Shown here: positions 49,301 to 59,400 of the stretch, in pieces
How the letters are laid out: each line of letters opens with the position of its first letter
Numbering within the stretch: position 1 is the stretch's first letter
Assembly: GCA_004194705.1 (NCBI GenBank)
Contig: SADC01000177.1
Location: 62,001-126,000 of the forward strand
Reading direction: 5' to 3'
From: Ditylenchus dipsaci
Lineage: Eukaryota > Nematoda > Chromadorea > Rhabditida > Anguinidae
DNA length: 64,000 nucleotides
Translations under genes and position numbers: made by a program
Notes under the pieces: model-generated
Told to the model about the DNA's origin: nothing
Databases searched by the model: none
What the model saw: the letters and a program-made list of their open reading frames with translations, nothing else

Positions 49301-52300
49301 GGTTAATGGTTGGTTATTGGTTGGCTAAGTTGGTTATTGGTTAATAAACTTATTAGTCATCATAAATTAGTTGCTAAGGGGTGATGCACAACCCAGATTC
49401 TACTGTAGTATATTAAGAAAGATGACACTCATATTCTAAGCCTTGATCTCCGACAAAAACTGCTCAAACAACTGATCTCCATAGATTTTCCCGTGGGTAT
49501 ACACATTTGAAGAACATATTAAGTGCTTTGGAGTGGCATGATGACAAGATGGCTATATTAGCTGATTTAGTTGTGCAAGCTGTTGAACAAGGCCAAGCAA
49601 GGTTACCACCCTAAACATGCTCAAGCCATTTATAAAAAAAAACTTTTTAGCTACTGTCTTCTACACTACTGCATAGCACGCCACAATGCTGCCATATTGT
49701 TTACAGATCCCAGTTTGATACTGGTCACTTTGTTGTTGGGCCAATTACAGGTGTTTTTACCCAATATTTTTAAATCTCTAAAATTTTTTACAGCCAATAT
49801 GGTAGAAATATTTGCGAACAATAGAGACGATGACTTTAGAGCCAAAGTCAGGAGTATGCTTCTAGAGGTCAATTTATTTAATATTTTGCCTTTTGCTTGG
49901 CTCTTTATTAAGTTGAATATTTATAGGCTGAGAGTTTGACGAAAAACGAACAAGCTTACATGGAAGCTGTCAACAAATATACCCACAGAAAAGCCGAAGA
50001 AGTGCCTTCGTTTGATCAATTTGGCCAGAATGTTACCACTCTGATGGCTGCTTTAAGAAATGGTAAATCGTTCACTAGGCAACTAGACATTCACCATAAT
50101 TATGGAAATATCTTATTTTTAATTAATTTTTACGTATTCAATCTATAATTTTTTCAAACATTAAAAAAGTGGAAAATATTTAAAGGAATATGCGGCTACC
50201 AGACAATTTCCAATATTTTTTCGGTAAATTCGGGCGAAACGACCGAATCGACCGAAAAAATATTGGAAAATGTCTGGTAGCCGAATGTGCCCGTGCCCAA
50301 CACGGAGAAAAGGCGGAGACCAGCACTTTTTTTTCTCGATCAAGTTTTGCATGCTTTCTTATCTAGATTTTTTAAGTTTTCTGCCTAGTTTTTAAAAAAG
50401 TAGCATAGGTTCATCAATATTAGATTTGATGCAAAACGAGTGAAAACTTAAAGAACTCAAAAAAAAACTGCGAAAAACTTAAAAGCCTTAACTTTTTGAA
50501 ACGCACGGGCATGCCTCTTTAAGTCGATTTTGACATTTTTGAGTGCATAAAGGGCCATTGCCACCTGTTTTGAATTGCCCTACGCCAATTCAAAAAATTT
50601 CGCCTAATCATTGAACTTCTGTACCGATTTTTTTAGCTTGTTTTCTAACAAAACAAGGCTTAGAATTTAATTTTAGGTATACTTCCGTTAGAAACCAGGC
50701 TGGAAAATAAGTACAGAAGTTCAACGATTAGGATTTTTTTTAATTCGCGGGATAACCATTGTCGGAGACGGCAATGGCCCTTTAAGTAAAGATTTTAAAG
50801 AGGAATCAGGAGAACTCGTGGCAATCAAGAAAACAGATTCGCAAAATATTGGATCTAGGTCAGGGCTCCCAGATATTAAAAAAAAGACTTTTGCTCAAAA
50901 TAAGCATGTTAAATAAGGATATATCAAAAAAGATATTTTATCAAGTGTTTATTGCTCTTTCAATGCCGAAAAATAAGATTTGTATTCCTAAAATAAGGTG
51001 AAAATCCAACTCGTCTCAATTGTATTTTTCACAATTCCGGACGGCGCATCCCGATTCTCCGTCACTCTGTTGTTTTTAGGCTTAGGAGCAGGGTAGGCCA
51101 GCGCACGTAAGGACGGGCTCAAACGAGTTTTCTCTTACTTTTTTTGGAAATATAAAAGTTGAAATATGTGAAAGTTAGAATTTATACGAGGTGGGTGTCG
51201 TTCCAAAATAACGACAAATCTTTAAAAAGGACGTTTGGGGACCCTGATCTAGGTCGATAAATAGGGTCCGTAAGTTCGGGAATTATCAGACGGTGGGACG
51301 TTACTAGAGTGAAAACGGTAATTTAGCACCTAGTTCAGTCCTTTTATACAAATATGTTCAACCTGACAAGTATTTCAGAACAAGCTGATGACAATCTAAT
51401 AGCTCAAAGCTGGGCTTTTCGGTCCCTAACCACTGGTGCCTACAATTGCTACATCAAGAAGTCTTGTTTGCCAGAGCAGCTAGATGACTTAATTGCACCA
51501 TTGTTCACCAGAGGCCCAACCTCAAGTACTACATCACCAATCTGATACAAAAGAAGTATGGAGACTCAGCTGCAGCCAGTCGGTGGAACTCTTTCAAGTT
51601 TGATGGCAGATACACCACACATTTCGATGAAGTATCCTTTTTCTCCAATGAAGACTTTTTGAGTTTACCTGAAGGGGTGGAAGTATTTTTCATTGACACA
51701 GCTTTCAAAATGTTAATTGTGGAGAATTGTTTGAAAGAATGCTTGAAAAGTGACTTTCCAGTGGTTGGTTTGGTAAGCCGAACTTTTTTAATAAATGTAG
51801 GCATATTATAATAAAAATTATTATTGTAGGATTCAGAGTGGACAGCTTATGCTGCTAAAAGCAGGTTTGTTTTCATTTGTAGTTTATACAGTCTACTATT
51901 GATAAAATGGTATCCTGGGGACCAGCCTTGGGTGTCGGTTTATCAGGGGTAAGTCAGGCATGTGCACGGGCCGTACTTTTGGCGGCCCGGGCAAAATTAT
52001 TTTCTGCCCGGCTCTAGTCAACAAATTTTTCATAGACAAAAATTCGTAAAAAAAATTTTGAGTAACATTTATTCAGAGACATTATTTTAACATAATAACA
52101 TTGTTCATGATAGATTTTCCAAGAAATTTATTCAGCAAACAAAATCTTTTGGTTCTTAACGACCGTCGTTAAAGCAGGAATTTAAATTATCAGTTATCAC
52201 GGGCTTTTTCGGGCCGGCCCGTCCCGTGACTTTTCTGGCCCGGCCCATGGGGGTTTTGAAACGGGCCGGCCCGGGCCTGGCCGTGCACATGCCTGGGGTA

Positions 52301-55297
52301 AGCTTTGTCTAATTTTTTCGACGGGAAGCCAAATCAGACTTTTTCACCGTGCTGGATTATCGAGAATGCAGGTTTATCGAGAAAGGACTGTATTATCAAG
52401 CTATTGGAATCACCTGACCACCAACTTCATTTACAACTTCGAACAAAACAAAAGTTTAAAAATAACATGCAGTGGAGGAAGTGCCGGAAATAATTTTTTT
52501 TTTGAAAAAGACATTTAGCAAGAAAAGCACTTGTTACTATTTTCTGATTTTTGGCCCAAAAGGGTGTTGCAGGTTCGATTCCACGTGGTGGCACGCCATT
52601 TATTTTGGCTTGTTTGACCAATTTTTGAAGTAATTCGACTTTTTTAGCGCCAGATCTGGAATCAACGACCTTCAATACCCCTAGATATTGGTCAATAAGT
52701 AGGGTGCCACCAAGTGGGGTCGAACCTGCGCATGTTCTTGGTCCAAAAACACAAAACACCTAATCTAATGCGCCACCCAGGCCACTTTTTCAAATCTGAG
52801 TAGTTTCCAATCCCATCCCCTATTTTCAATATGATTATATAATTCAGGGCGTCCATCCTTCAAATAGCGTTTGAAAAATGTGTTTGTATATTAGACTTGG
52901 ACCAACTGCATGCCGAGCCTAAACTTCTTGCCTTTTTCGATCAGCTGTTTTTCAATAAAGATGTTCTCAAATAGGTAGTCCACTGAAAGGCTTAAAAGCT
53001 TTAAAAAATGGTTTTAGGTTTTCAATTTGGTGAAGACCTGTATCAAATTCGATCAAGAGTTCGCAATTGCTTGTCCCTGTACCAAACTGAAAGTGTGATT
53101 TGTATACAGCAACTTCTTACACAGGTTTTAATACTTTTTTAGCTAGCACAGTTGAATTTTGATATAGTGACACCCGCTCAAGTTCGTTTCCGCTTATGGT
53201 CCGACACCTTTTAAACTTCAATTTTTAAAACCTCTGTCGAATTTGAGTCTAGTCCGAAAAATTGCAAGGATTACAATTTTGCCGGTCGTTCTCTAATTTT
53301 TTTTGTCGTAAAGAACCTCAAGTATCAATACAATGGCACGCCTTCTGCAAAAAAAGTGCCACTATTAGAACAACCGCGGGTCTTTTTGTTAAATCTATTG
53401 CCATTTACAAAAACGAGTGGCGAAATTGTAATTCTTTTCTGACTAGACTGGCGGATAAATAATGGAAAAAAACTTAAAAATTGCAGTAAAAAGTGTCGTC
53501 CGCTAGGCGGGAAGGAACTTGAGGCGGTGTCGGATAAGTTGCAGAATACTACAAAACACCAAAAGTCATGCAAAAATTTTGTATGAGTTAATTTAGGTTT
53601 TTTAACTCTTTTTCAAAAAGGGATACAAATCTAAACTATCTCATACAAAATTATAATATGATTTTTGGTATTTTGTATTTTTCTGCAACTATGGTGTACT
53701 GTACAAAAACTAAATTTCAGCTCTTACTAAAAAGCAGCGAGACAACAGATCCAGAGTTCAATGTCGAGCAGTTCCTACCAGCTATTATTACGAAAAACGA
53801 GAGTGAAGGTGCCCTGCTGCTTCTAGAAGACGGCACTGAAGCCAAACAAACCCACGACGTCAGCCAACTTAGCAATGGATCTAATCTAAATGAGACAACA
53901 GAAAGTTTGCTTGACACTTCTGCAACCACCTTGCTGCCTGATGCTGAACCTTCCCATTCCACAGCCCATGAGTCAAAAGACATAGATATGGATAAAGACG
54001 CCAAACCAGCAGAAGAACCAAAGAAAAATATTGAGAATTTAAGAAATACAGGTCTGTCCAGTTTGTGCAAAAGAATGCTGGATCAGGGCTGGATAAACAA
54101 GAACAATGCTCAGTCTGGACCAGAAGGCCGTTGAGACCTCGTCAGGTATGACTTCTGCTGATATTCGGAAATCTGACCAGGGAACCTTCTGCAGTGTTTT
54201 TTTTCAAAGACTTCATTGACAGATTTTTTTTGCAGATTCTTGTAGAGCACCCCTATAACAAAATGCTGCTGATATGTCCAGGTCCTTAAAAAATAGGGAC
54301 AAATGGCCACCCGACGTCCCCGAAAAACCATGATACGGGTATCATGGTTTTTAGCCTACTTTTAGTAGCCTTTGTCTTATATACTTTTCGAGTATTTAAT
54401 TTTCATGGATTGATTTCTTGCTCTAAATGATAGCGCAAGTAGAAGCACAGCATCTAGGTTACGTAATATTAAAAAGAACGTGCGTAACTTTAACAAACTA
54501 GAATGTTTTTATCTAAAACGTCAACATGGAGATGCCGATTTTGGAATCCAGGTGTCCTTTCAATCTTCTTGATTATGGTTTTTTGAATATTTCTTTATAT
54601 TTACACACGTTCTTCATACTATCTTGTAGCCTAGATGACGGGCTTTCATTTGCGCTATCATAAAGAGAAAAACGCCATCTTATCAGAGCTTTAATTCTTA
54701 AAATATTAGAATTCCTGAGAAAAAGCAGCGACTATTTGAATTCCCGCCACTTTCAGATATCGTCCTGTTTCGGAAATTTTGAAAAGCCGTGAAGAGCTTT
54801 TTAAAGAACTTATTAGCATAATTATAATATGCAAGAAATGAACCCATAAAAGTTGGTAACTCGAAAAATTTATGAAACAATGGCAACTTAAAAGTAGGCT
54901 AAAGATCATGATATAGGTATCATGGGTTTTTCGGTAACTTCGTAGGGAACCGGTCTCCCTAATTTTTCAAAGGACCTGGACATATCAGCAGCACTTTGTT
55001 GTATAACTTCGGGGTGCTCTACAAGAATCTGCAGAAAAATCTGTCAATGAAGTCTTTGAGAAAAAAAACACTACTGAAGGTTCCCTGGTGAAATGGATGT
55101 CAACAGCTTAAATTCTAGTTTTACTAATTTTTACTTTGTGTGTTTAGTTGCGTTATGCAGCCCTAGACGCATACTGCATGCTTCTGATCTACAGAAGATG
55201 TATGGAATGGGCTGAAAGTTTGAACTGTGACCTGCAGGAACTGCTGCTAGAGCAACCCGCCAAACACGTCTCTTTGCCTTTGTTTTGGCAAAGTTGA
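46369..55297 (+). CDS. EXD3: EXD3/MUT-7-like 3'-5' exonuclease (DEDDy)
   Basis: Predicted 3'-5' exonuclease; the MUT-7 relative acts in small-RNA-guided silencing. Exons: 46369-46671, 47404-47616, 47664-47900, 49409-49601, 49651-49750, 49794-49867, 49927-50062, 51379-51772, 51830-51864, 52848-52974, 53018-53124, 53721-54145, 55148-55297; about 830 residues. The N-terminal half is helical, with a charged stretch LEQEKMEKEKQEELQKL. The nuclease core is DSEW (motif I), the FGEDLYQI segment (motif II) and YAALDAY (motif III, Y-x3-D), with WTRRPLRPRQ before the last intron. All four acidic positions and the tyrosine are present. ATG at 46375 lies six bases after a TTTGCAG site, which might be a trans-splice or an intron acceptor. 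Exon 1 ends CAG-GC, so the first intron would be GC-AG. One base is lacking near 49503, 49740, 51514, 52972 and 54086. Long introns hold palindromic elements. Confidence 0.8.
46941..47170. mobile_element. hAT-type MITE with a perfect 8-bp target duplication
   Basis: CAGGGATGGGAGTG at the left and GATTCCCATCCCTG at the right, flanked on both sides by GAAAAGTG (46933-46940 and 47171-47178). The interior has the TTATCCAGTGCTTTTTGCC core shared with several other copies in the window. It lies in the first intron of the exonuclease gene. Confidence 0.9.
47205..47372. repeat. Palindrome with CCAAGGCAAATTTTTT core
   Basis: CCGCCAGTCAACTCGGTCCTACCCC pairs with GGGGTAGAACCGAGTTGACTGG. Same core as 40683-40852. 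It lies in the first intron of the exonuclease gene, just upstream of exon 2. Confidence 0.8.
47936..48171. repeat. TTAA-type palindromic element
   Basis: TTTAAAGGACCATAGCC at the left and GGCAATGGCCCTTA at the right, with the CAACTTGTTTTCTAACAAAACAAGCC core. Third intron of the exonuclease gene. Confidence 0.8.
48192..48603. repeat. CAGTC-family palindrome, ATATAGTGACACCC tip
   Basis: TACAGTCCACTCTCGATATAGTGACACCC and GGGTGTCACTATATCGAGAGTGGACTG are exact complements. The core GTCTGGTCCCAAATATCGCAAGG and ATTTTGCCGATCGTTTTTCG is mirrored in the second arm. Centre near 48408. Confidence 0.95.
48767..49194. repeat. CAGTC-family palindrome, TTATAGTGCGACCC tip
   Basis: TACAGTCAAACCTCGTTATAGTGCGACCC pairs with GGGTCGCACTATAACGAGGTTTGACTGTA, and pairing is almost perfect over 428 bp to the centre near 48980. 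TA flanks on both sides. It sits 160 bp from the previous element in the same intron. Confidence 0.95.
50160..51378. repeat. Repeat-filled intron of the exonuclease gene
   Basis: 50178-50288: hairpin with GGCTACCAGACAATTTCCAATATTTTTTCGG and complement. 50547-50785: TTAA-type palindrome (AAAGGGCCATTGCC and GGCAATGGCCCTTTAA). About 50865-51255: diverged hAT-like element with CAGGGCTCCCAGA and GGGGACCCTG ends. Confidence 0.7.
51886..52391. repeat. CAGTC-type element invaded by a hAT-type element
   Basis: The outer ends read TACAGTCTACTATTGATAAAATGG and GGTTTATCGAGAAAGGACTGTA. Inside, 51955-52295 starts CAGGCATGTGCACGG and ends CCGTGCACATGCCTG, flanked by GGGTAAGT and GGGTAAGC, an 8-bp target duplication with one mismatch. 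The insert is rich in GGGCCGGCCCG words. Located in an exonuclease intron. Confidence 0.8.
52545..52790. repeat. Inverted pair of tRNA-like modules
   Basis: Plus strand: GCAGGTTCGATTCCACGTGGTGGCAC at about 52568-52593. Minus strand: A-box-like TGGCGCATTAG near 52770, then GCAGGTTCGACCCCACTTGGTGGCACC. The arms face each other across about 110 bp. The minus-strand copy has both pol III boxes, but its acceptor stem does not pair well. Confidence 0.7.
53151..53560. repeat. Degenerate CAGTC-family element
   Basis: ATATAGTGACACCCGCTCAAGTTCG at the left, CTAGGCGGGAAGGAACTTGAGGCGGTGTC at the right. The core is eroded (AAAATTGCAAGGATTACAATTTTGCC). Exonuclease intron 53125-53720. Confidence 0.7.
54178..55095. 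repeat. Large fold-back in the last exonuclease intron
   Basis: Left arm GACCAGGGAACCTTCTGCAGTG and right arm CACTACTGAAGGTTCCCTGGT. Pairing continues through GATTCTTGTAGAGCACCCC and GGGGTGCTCTACAAGAATC, then CCATGATACGGGTATCATGG. The interior includes ACGGGCTTTCATTTGCGCTATCATAA, related to 35845-35880. Confidence 0.85.
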
Positions 55298-56470
55298 TTT
55301 ATTAATCCAACGATATTAGTTAAATTATTGCCAATGAACACTTCTGTTTTGCCTTGTCTAGTTCGGCTTAGAATGCGTCTTTAAGCCCCATATTAGGCTG
55401 ATAAAATAAATCATGTGAGCCTTAGACTTAACTGTTTAACAAATTGATTTTCATTACACTTGACTCAAAGTAAAAATAAAAAACAGGCAAAGCTTTTTAG
55501 TGCTACAAAAAGACTTTTTTGCAGTAGAAAAATAAGCAGCGAAAAAGGTTTTTTTGCTGCACAAAAAGCTATGCCTATAAAAAAACGATGCTAGTAGAGA
55601 ATACCCTCCCCTTTCATGAGAAAGTAAGAAAACATGTTTGAGTCTATCCTAACATACGTTGGCCTACGCTTGTCTAAGCCTAATAAATCAGGCAGTTTTT
55701 TTTTGCGGCATAGGAACCAGGCAGTTCATGGCACTGCACTGGGGCCGTGAGCTGATACCGGTGCCGAAAATTTTTTGGTCGGTGGCGTGAGCTGGTGTCG
55801 GTGCTGAAATTTTCGGGGTCGGTGCGGTGAGCTGGTGCCAGTGTCGCAATTCTATGATTTACAGCACTGATTGTAATCCCCTTTTAGGTGATGAGTACAT
55901 TAGCTTGAGAGGTTTCGGTGCAAGCGAGCAATGAAATTAATTATTCGGGCAGAATAGTCGAGCACAACTAGAAAATGAATAAAAGCTGCAGTTCTGTTTT
56001 TTCTCGGTAAGCTTGGTGTAACATACTGACGCAGGGATGAAAAACGCACAAAGTAACTCAAAAGATTCTCTGAAGTGCTTTACTTTAAAAAAAAATTCAA
56101 ACAAATGTAATCAAACTGGTGAAAATAGAAATGGTCGCGTGAAATTTTTTTCCCCACCTTTCGAGCTGTAATTTGCTGTTATACTTCTTAGAAGGTTCAC
56201 TAAAAGATCGTGAATATAATATAGATAGATGAGCATTACCAGGGTTTCCGCGCAGCAATAGTGTTAACATCAACCTTATAAATTAAAAATTTTTATACTC
56301 AACCCCAGAATATAATAATTATGACTTGTCCCAAAATGTCGAGTAAAAATGATCGCTACAAAAGCAAGTAAATTGCAAGTAACCTTTATTCTAGTCTGTA
56401 GACACCACTAGTCAAACATAAAGACAATTATAAGTACAAAGCATTTAGTATAATGTTTGACAATGAAGTT
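55298..56470. other. Spacer between convergent genes
   Basis: Between the stop of the exonuclease (55297, plus) and the stop of POLA2 (56471, minus). It contains a GGTGCCGGTG-rich patch at about 55735-55870 and a GGCCTACGCTTGTCTAAGCC word near 55650. No gene seen. Confidence 0.5.
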
Positions 56471-59400
56471 TCACAAAACGATCTCTACTCGAGTGTAGTC
56501 AGCAATTGATTGAGCTAAGACGATGGCAGGAGGACCTAACTCAATTTCCAACTTCGTCAACGATACGCCAGATTTTAGACGCTGGAATTTTGCAGGAATC
56601 AGGCAAACGCATCCTTCTACCACCTAGAAAATTATCAATAACAACAAGTGATGATTTAGAGTAAAAAGTAAAGAAAGTATACCCTGATGATTGGCTAAAA
56701 TATAAAAAGCGAATCGTTATAAGAGTCTAATAAAAATAGAAACCTTTTCAACAGATGGTAAGATCATGACATGCGGTCTCTCTGCCAGCACAATCTTCTT
56801 TTTACCCTTCGTTGAAAACGGTAGACTTGCATTTGCTGGGTAGAGTGGATACAAAGACTTCGAGCTGCAAGATAATTATTTGAAGGTTACCGCAGTACAA
56901 AATAGAGAATTCTTACGAGAATATTTGAGAAAATATGCGAGATACCGGATCTTTGTTTCGATTCTCGGACTCTTGAGGTTTTAGTGACTCTTGTTCAATC
57001 AAATGGTCCACAATACCAGCTAAAATTCAGCCAAATAATTTGAAAAATCATTACTAACTGGTTAAAACAAACATGCGGAGACGGCAAACTGAACTCCACC
57101 GATTGTGAAAATTGCAGGGTCAGCTAAAGCATCAAGAAAAATGGATGAAAAATTATTTTTGGAAGCACAGTTGATACCTAAGAGCTTCAAATTCTGAAAT
57201 TCAAAGAATAAGATTTTACCTTGTTTAAATTATGATTAAAATGAAAAGAGAAAGAGAACGATAAAGAAAAATAACGTGAACTCAAGAACGAAAACTCGAG
57301 AACGAAAAAATAACGTGAACTCCAGAACGAAAAAAATAACGAGAACTCAAGAACGAAAACTCGAGAACGAAAAAAATAACGTGAACTCCAGAACGAAAAA
57401 ATAACGTGAACTCAAGAACGAAAACTCGAGAACGAAAAAAATAACGTGAACTCCAGAACGAAAAAAATAACGAGAACTCAAGAACGGAAACGATAATATG
57501 AAATAGAGAACTGTTCTTCAGAAGTTTAGCTTATGACGCTAAATTTTTTTTCCACCAACACACTTGCGTCTCACCCAAGTACCACTAACTGAGTAATATT
57601 ACTCCGGTTAAGTTACCTTCCAGGTAGTGTAAGTGTCTTATAAGTGATTAACCATACAACTGAATGCATTAAACTTCACAGTTCCTCCAAAATAGCAAAG
57701 TCATGCCTTTTGGTCAAAACTCATGCAATAAGTTTTCGGCAAATAGATGTAACTGAATTTTTGCGTCTAAAGTCTGAATTCTTGCCACTTTTGAATTATT
57801 TCTTGCCCCTTTTTCAAATTTCAAGTAAAAAACTGAAATCTTGCCCCTTTTTTCAAAAATGTTGCCCTTTTTAATCGAAATCGGCTATATTCCTTTGATT
57901 TTTCACCGAAGGCGCCAAATCAGATAAATTCACCCGATTTTTGATTAAAAAGGGGCAATATTTCAAAAAAAGGCAAGATTTCAGTTTTTCTATTTGAAAT
58001 TCGAAAAAGGGGCAAGAAATAATTAAAAAGGGCAAGAATTCAGACTTCAGGGGCAGCAATTCAGTTTGATGCTCAGCAAATACATATCGATTCGAAATCC
58101 CGCACAGAACGAGAATAAGGACGAGAAAAGCGCTTGCAATTAAAAAAGAACAAGAAAGAAAAAAGCAGACGAGAAACAAATGCAATGAAAAGGAAAACAT
58201 AACGACAGCAAATGATTAATACCTAGGGTTGGGTGATGGTCGGTCAGTTAATGGCAGTGTTTTCAAAAGACACATCTCATACTTAGGGTCACACTAACTT
58301 AAAGGGCATGCTCGCCGCCGATGGGAACATTTTGAAAGGCGGGTACCGTATTTTGAAATAAATATTAGTTGGATACCCTGCGGGGTATAAGTAATCGAAA
58401 ACACTTCCATTGGTTAATAACATCGGTGGCATAGTGGTGAAGCGGCAGCGGACCGTGAAAGTCGGTCGTCGGTTCGATTCCCACTGAAGTTGTTATTTTT
58501 CCTCGACTTTTACCAAATCGCATGAAATTAATTCTCGTTTGAATTAACCTGGTACCCGCCTTTCAAAATATTCCCATCGGCAGAGAGCGTGCCCCTTTAA
58601 CTGACCTTTTTTATTTCAAATTTTGTTTTCGGATTTCAGATGTTTTTATACCGTTTTGTAGCTGAGATTTGTCCCTATCGATGGAGTGGTCACTTGTTAT
58701 GAAAAGGTGTGACCTTAAGTTCACACTTGATGTGATTTCGTCAAAAAATATTTTAACTAGGGTGTTTGACCACTCAATCGATAGGGACAAATCTCAGCTA
58801 CAAAACGGTAAAAAAAACATCTGAAATCCGAAAACAAAATTTGAGATAAAAAGGTCGGTGAAGTTAGTGTGACCCTAAGTGTGATGTGTGGCTTTTGAAA
58901 ACACTGGTCACCGGTCAGTCACCGGTAACTAACCGGAAACTTTGAAAAAACAGTCGAGAACTAATAAAAGTGAATAGTTAGTCACCGGTAACTAGCCGGT
59001 GACTAACCGGAAATTTTGAAAAACTGGAAATCACCCAACCTTAGCAATAACAATAAAGAATATGATCGAACGCAGAGAAAAGGTAAAATTTTCTAAATTC
59101 AGTAATAAAATCTAGAGAAATTTTAGTTTGGTCAAATCTTCTGAACATTAAACTTTATCCCTTTCTCGTCCTCTTTCTCTCTTAACTTTGCCGTAGTGTG
59201 AATTAAAATAAACTCACGTGCTCCAGACAGCTTTTCGGCACAACATAAGGAGGCGTTGGAAACGCTGGATAGAATTGACATCTAAATAAAAAACGCGTAC
59301 TTGTTTCACTTCCTCGTAGCAGATTTTGAGCTTACCGGAATAGCACGGAATAATTATCACCTTAAGATTGCACTTCGAAGCCGCGGTTGATAATGCTTTC

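Larger units (their letters stand above)
58240..58910. repeat. Palindrome with a TTAA element inserted in one arm
   Basis: Outer arms: AGTGTTTTCAAAAGACACATC and complement, then GGGTCACACTAACTT, then GTAGCTGAGATTTGTCCCTATCGAT and complement. The left arm is split at TTAA (58299-58302) by the element ending at 58600. The right arm reads GTGAAGTTAGTGTGACCC without interruption and preserves the empty site. Confidence 0.9.

Noticed and set aside
49602..49750. Long open frame starting KQGYHPKHAQAIYKKK in the exonuclease region
   Set aside because: The first part is a 49-nt intron with a CTTTTTAG acceptor; only 49651-49750 is exon.
57241..57500. CRISPR-like array
   Set aside because: Unit lengths are irregular, there are no unique spacers and the context is a eukaryotic intron; it is a minisatellite.
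58423..58487. Functional tRNA gene
   Set aside because: The A and B boxes and acceptor stem are good, but the D and anticodon arms are irregular, the length is short, and it sits inside a mobile element.
14129..59281. Programmed frameshifting as a cause of the broken exons
   Set aside because: Sites are too many, spread over five unrelated genes, and share no slippery heptamer or downstream structure.
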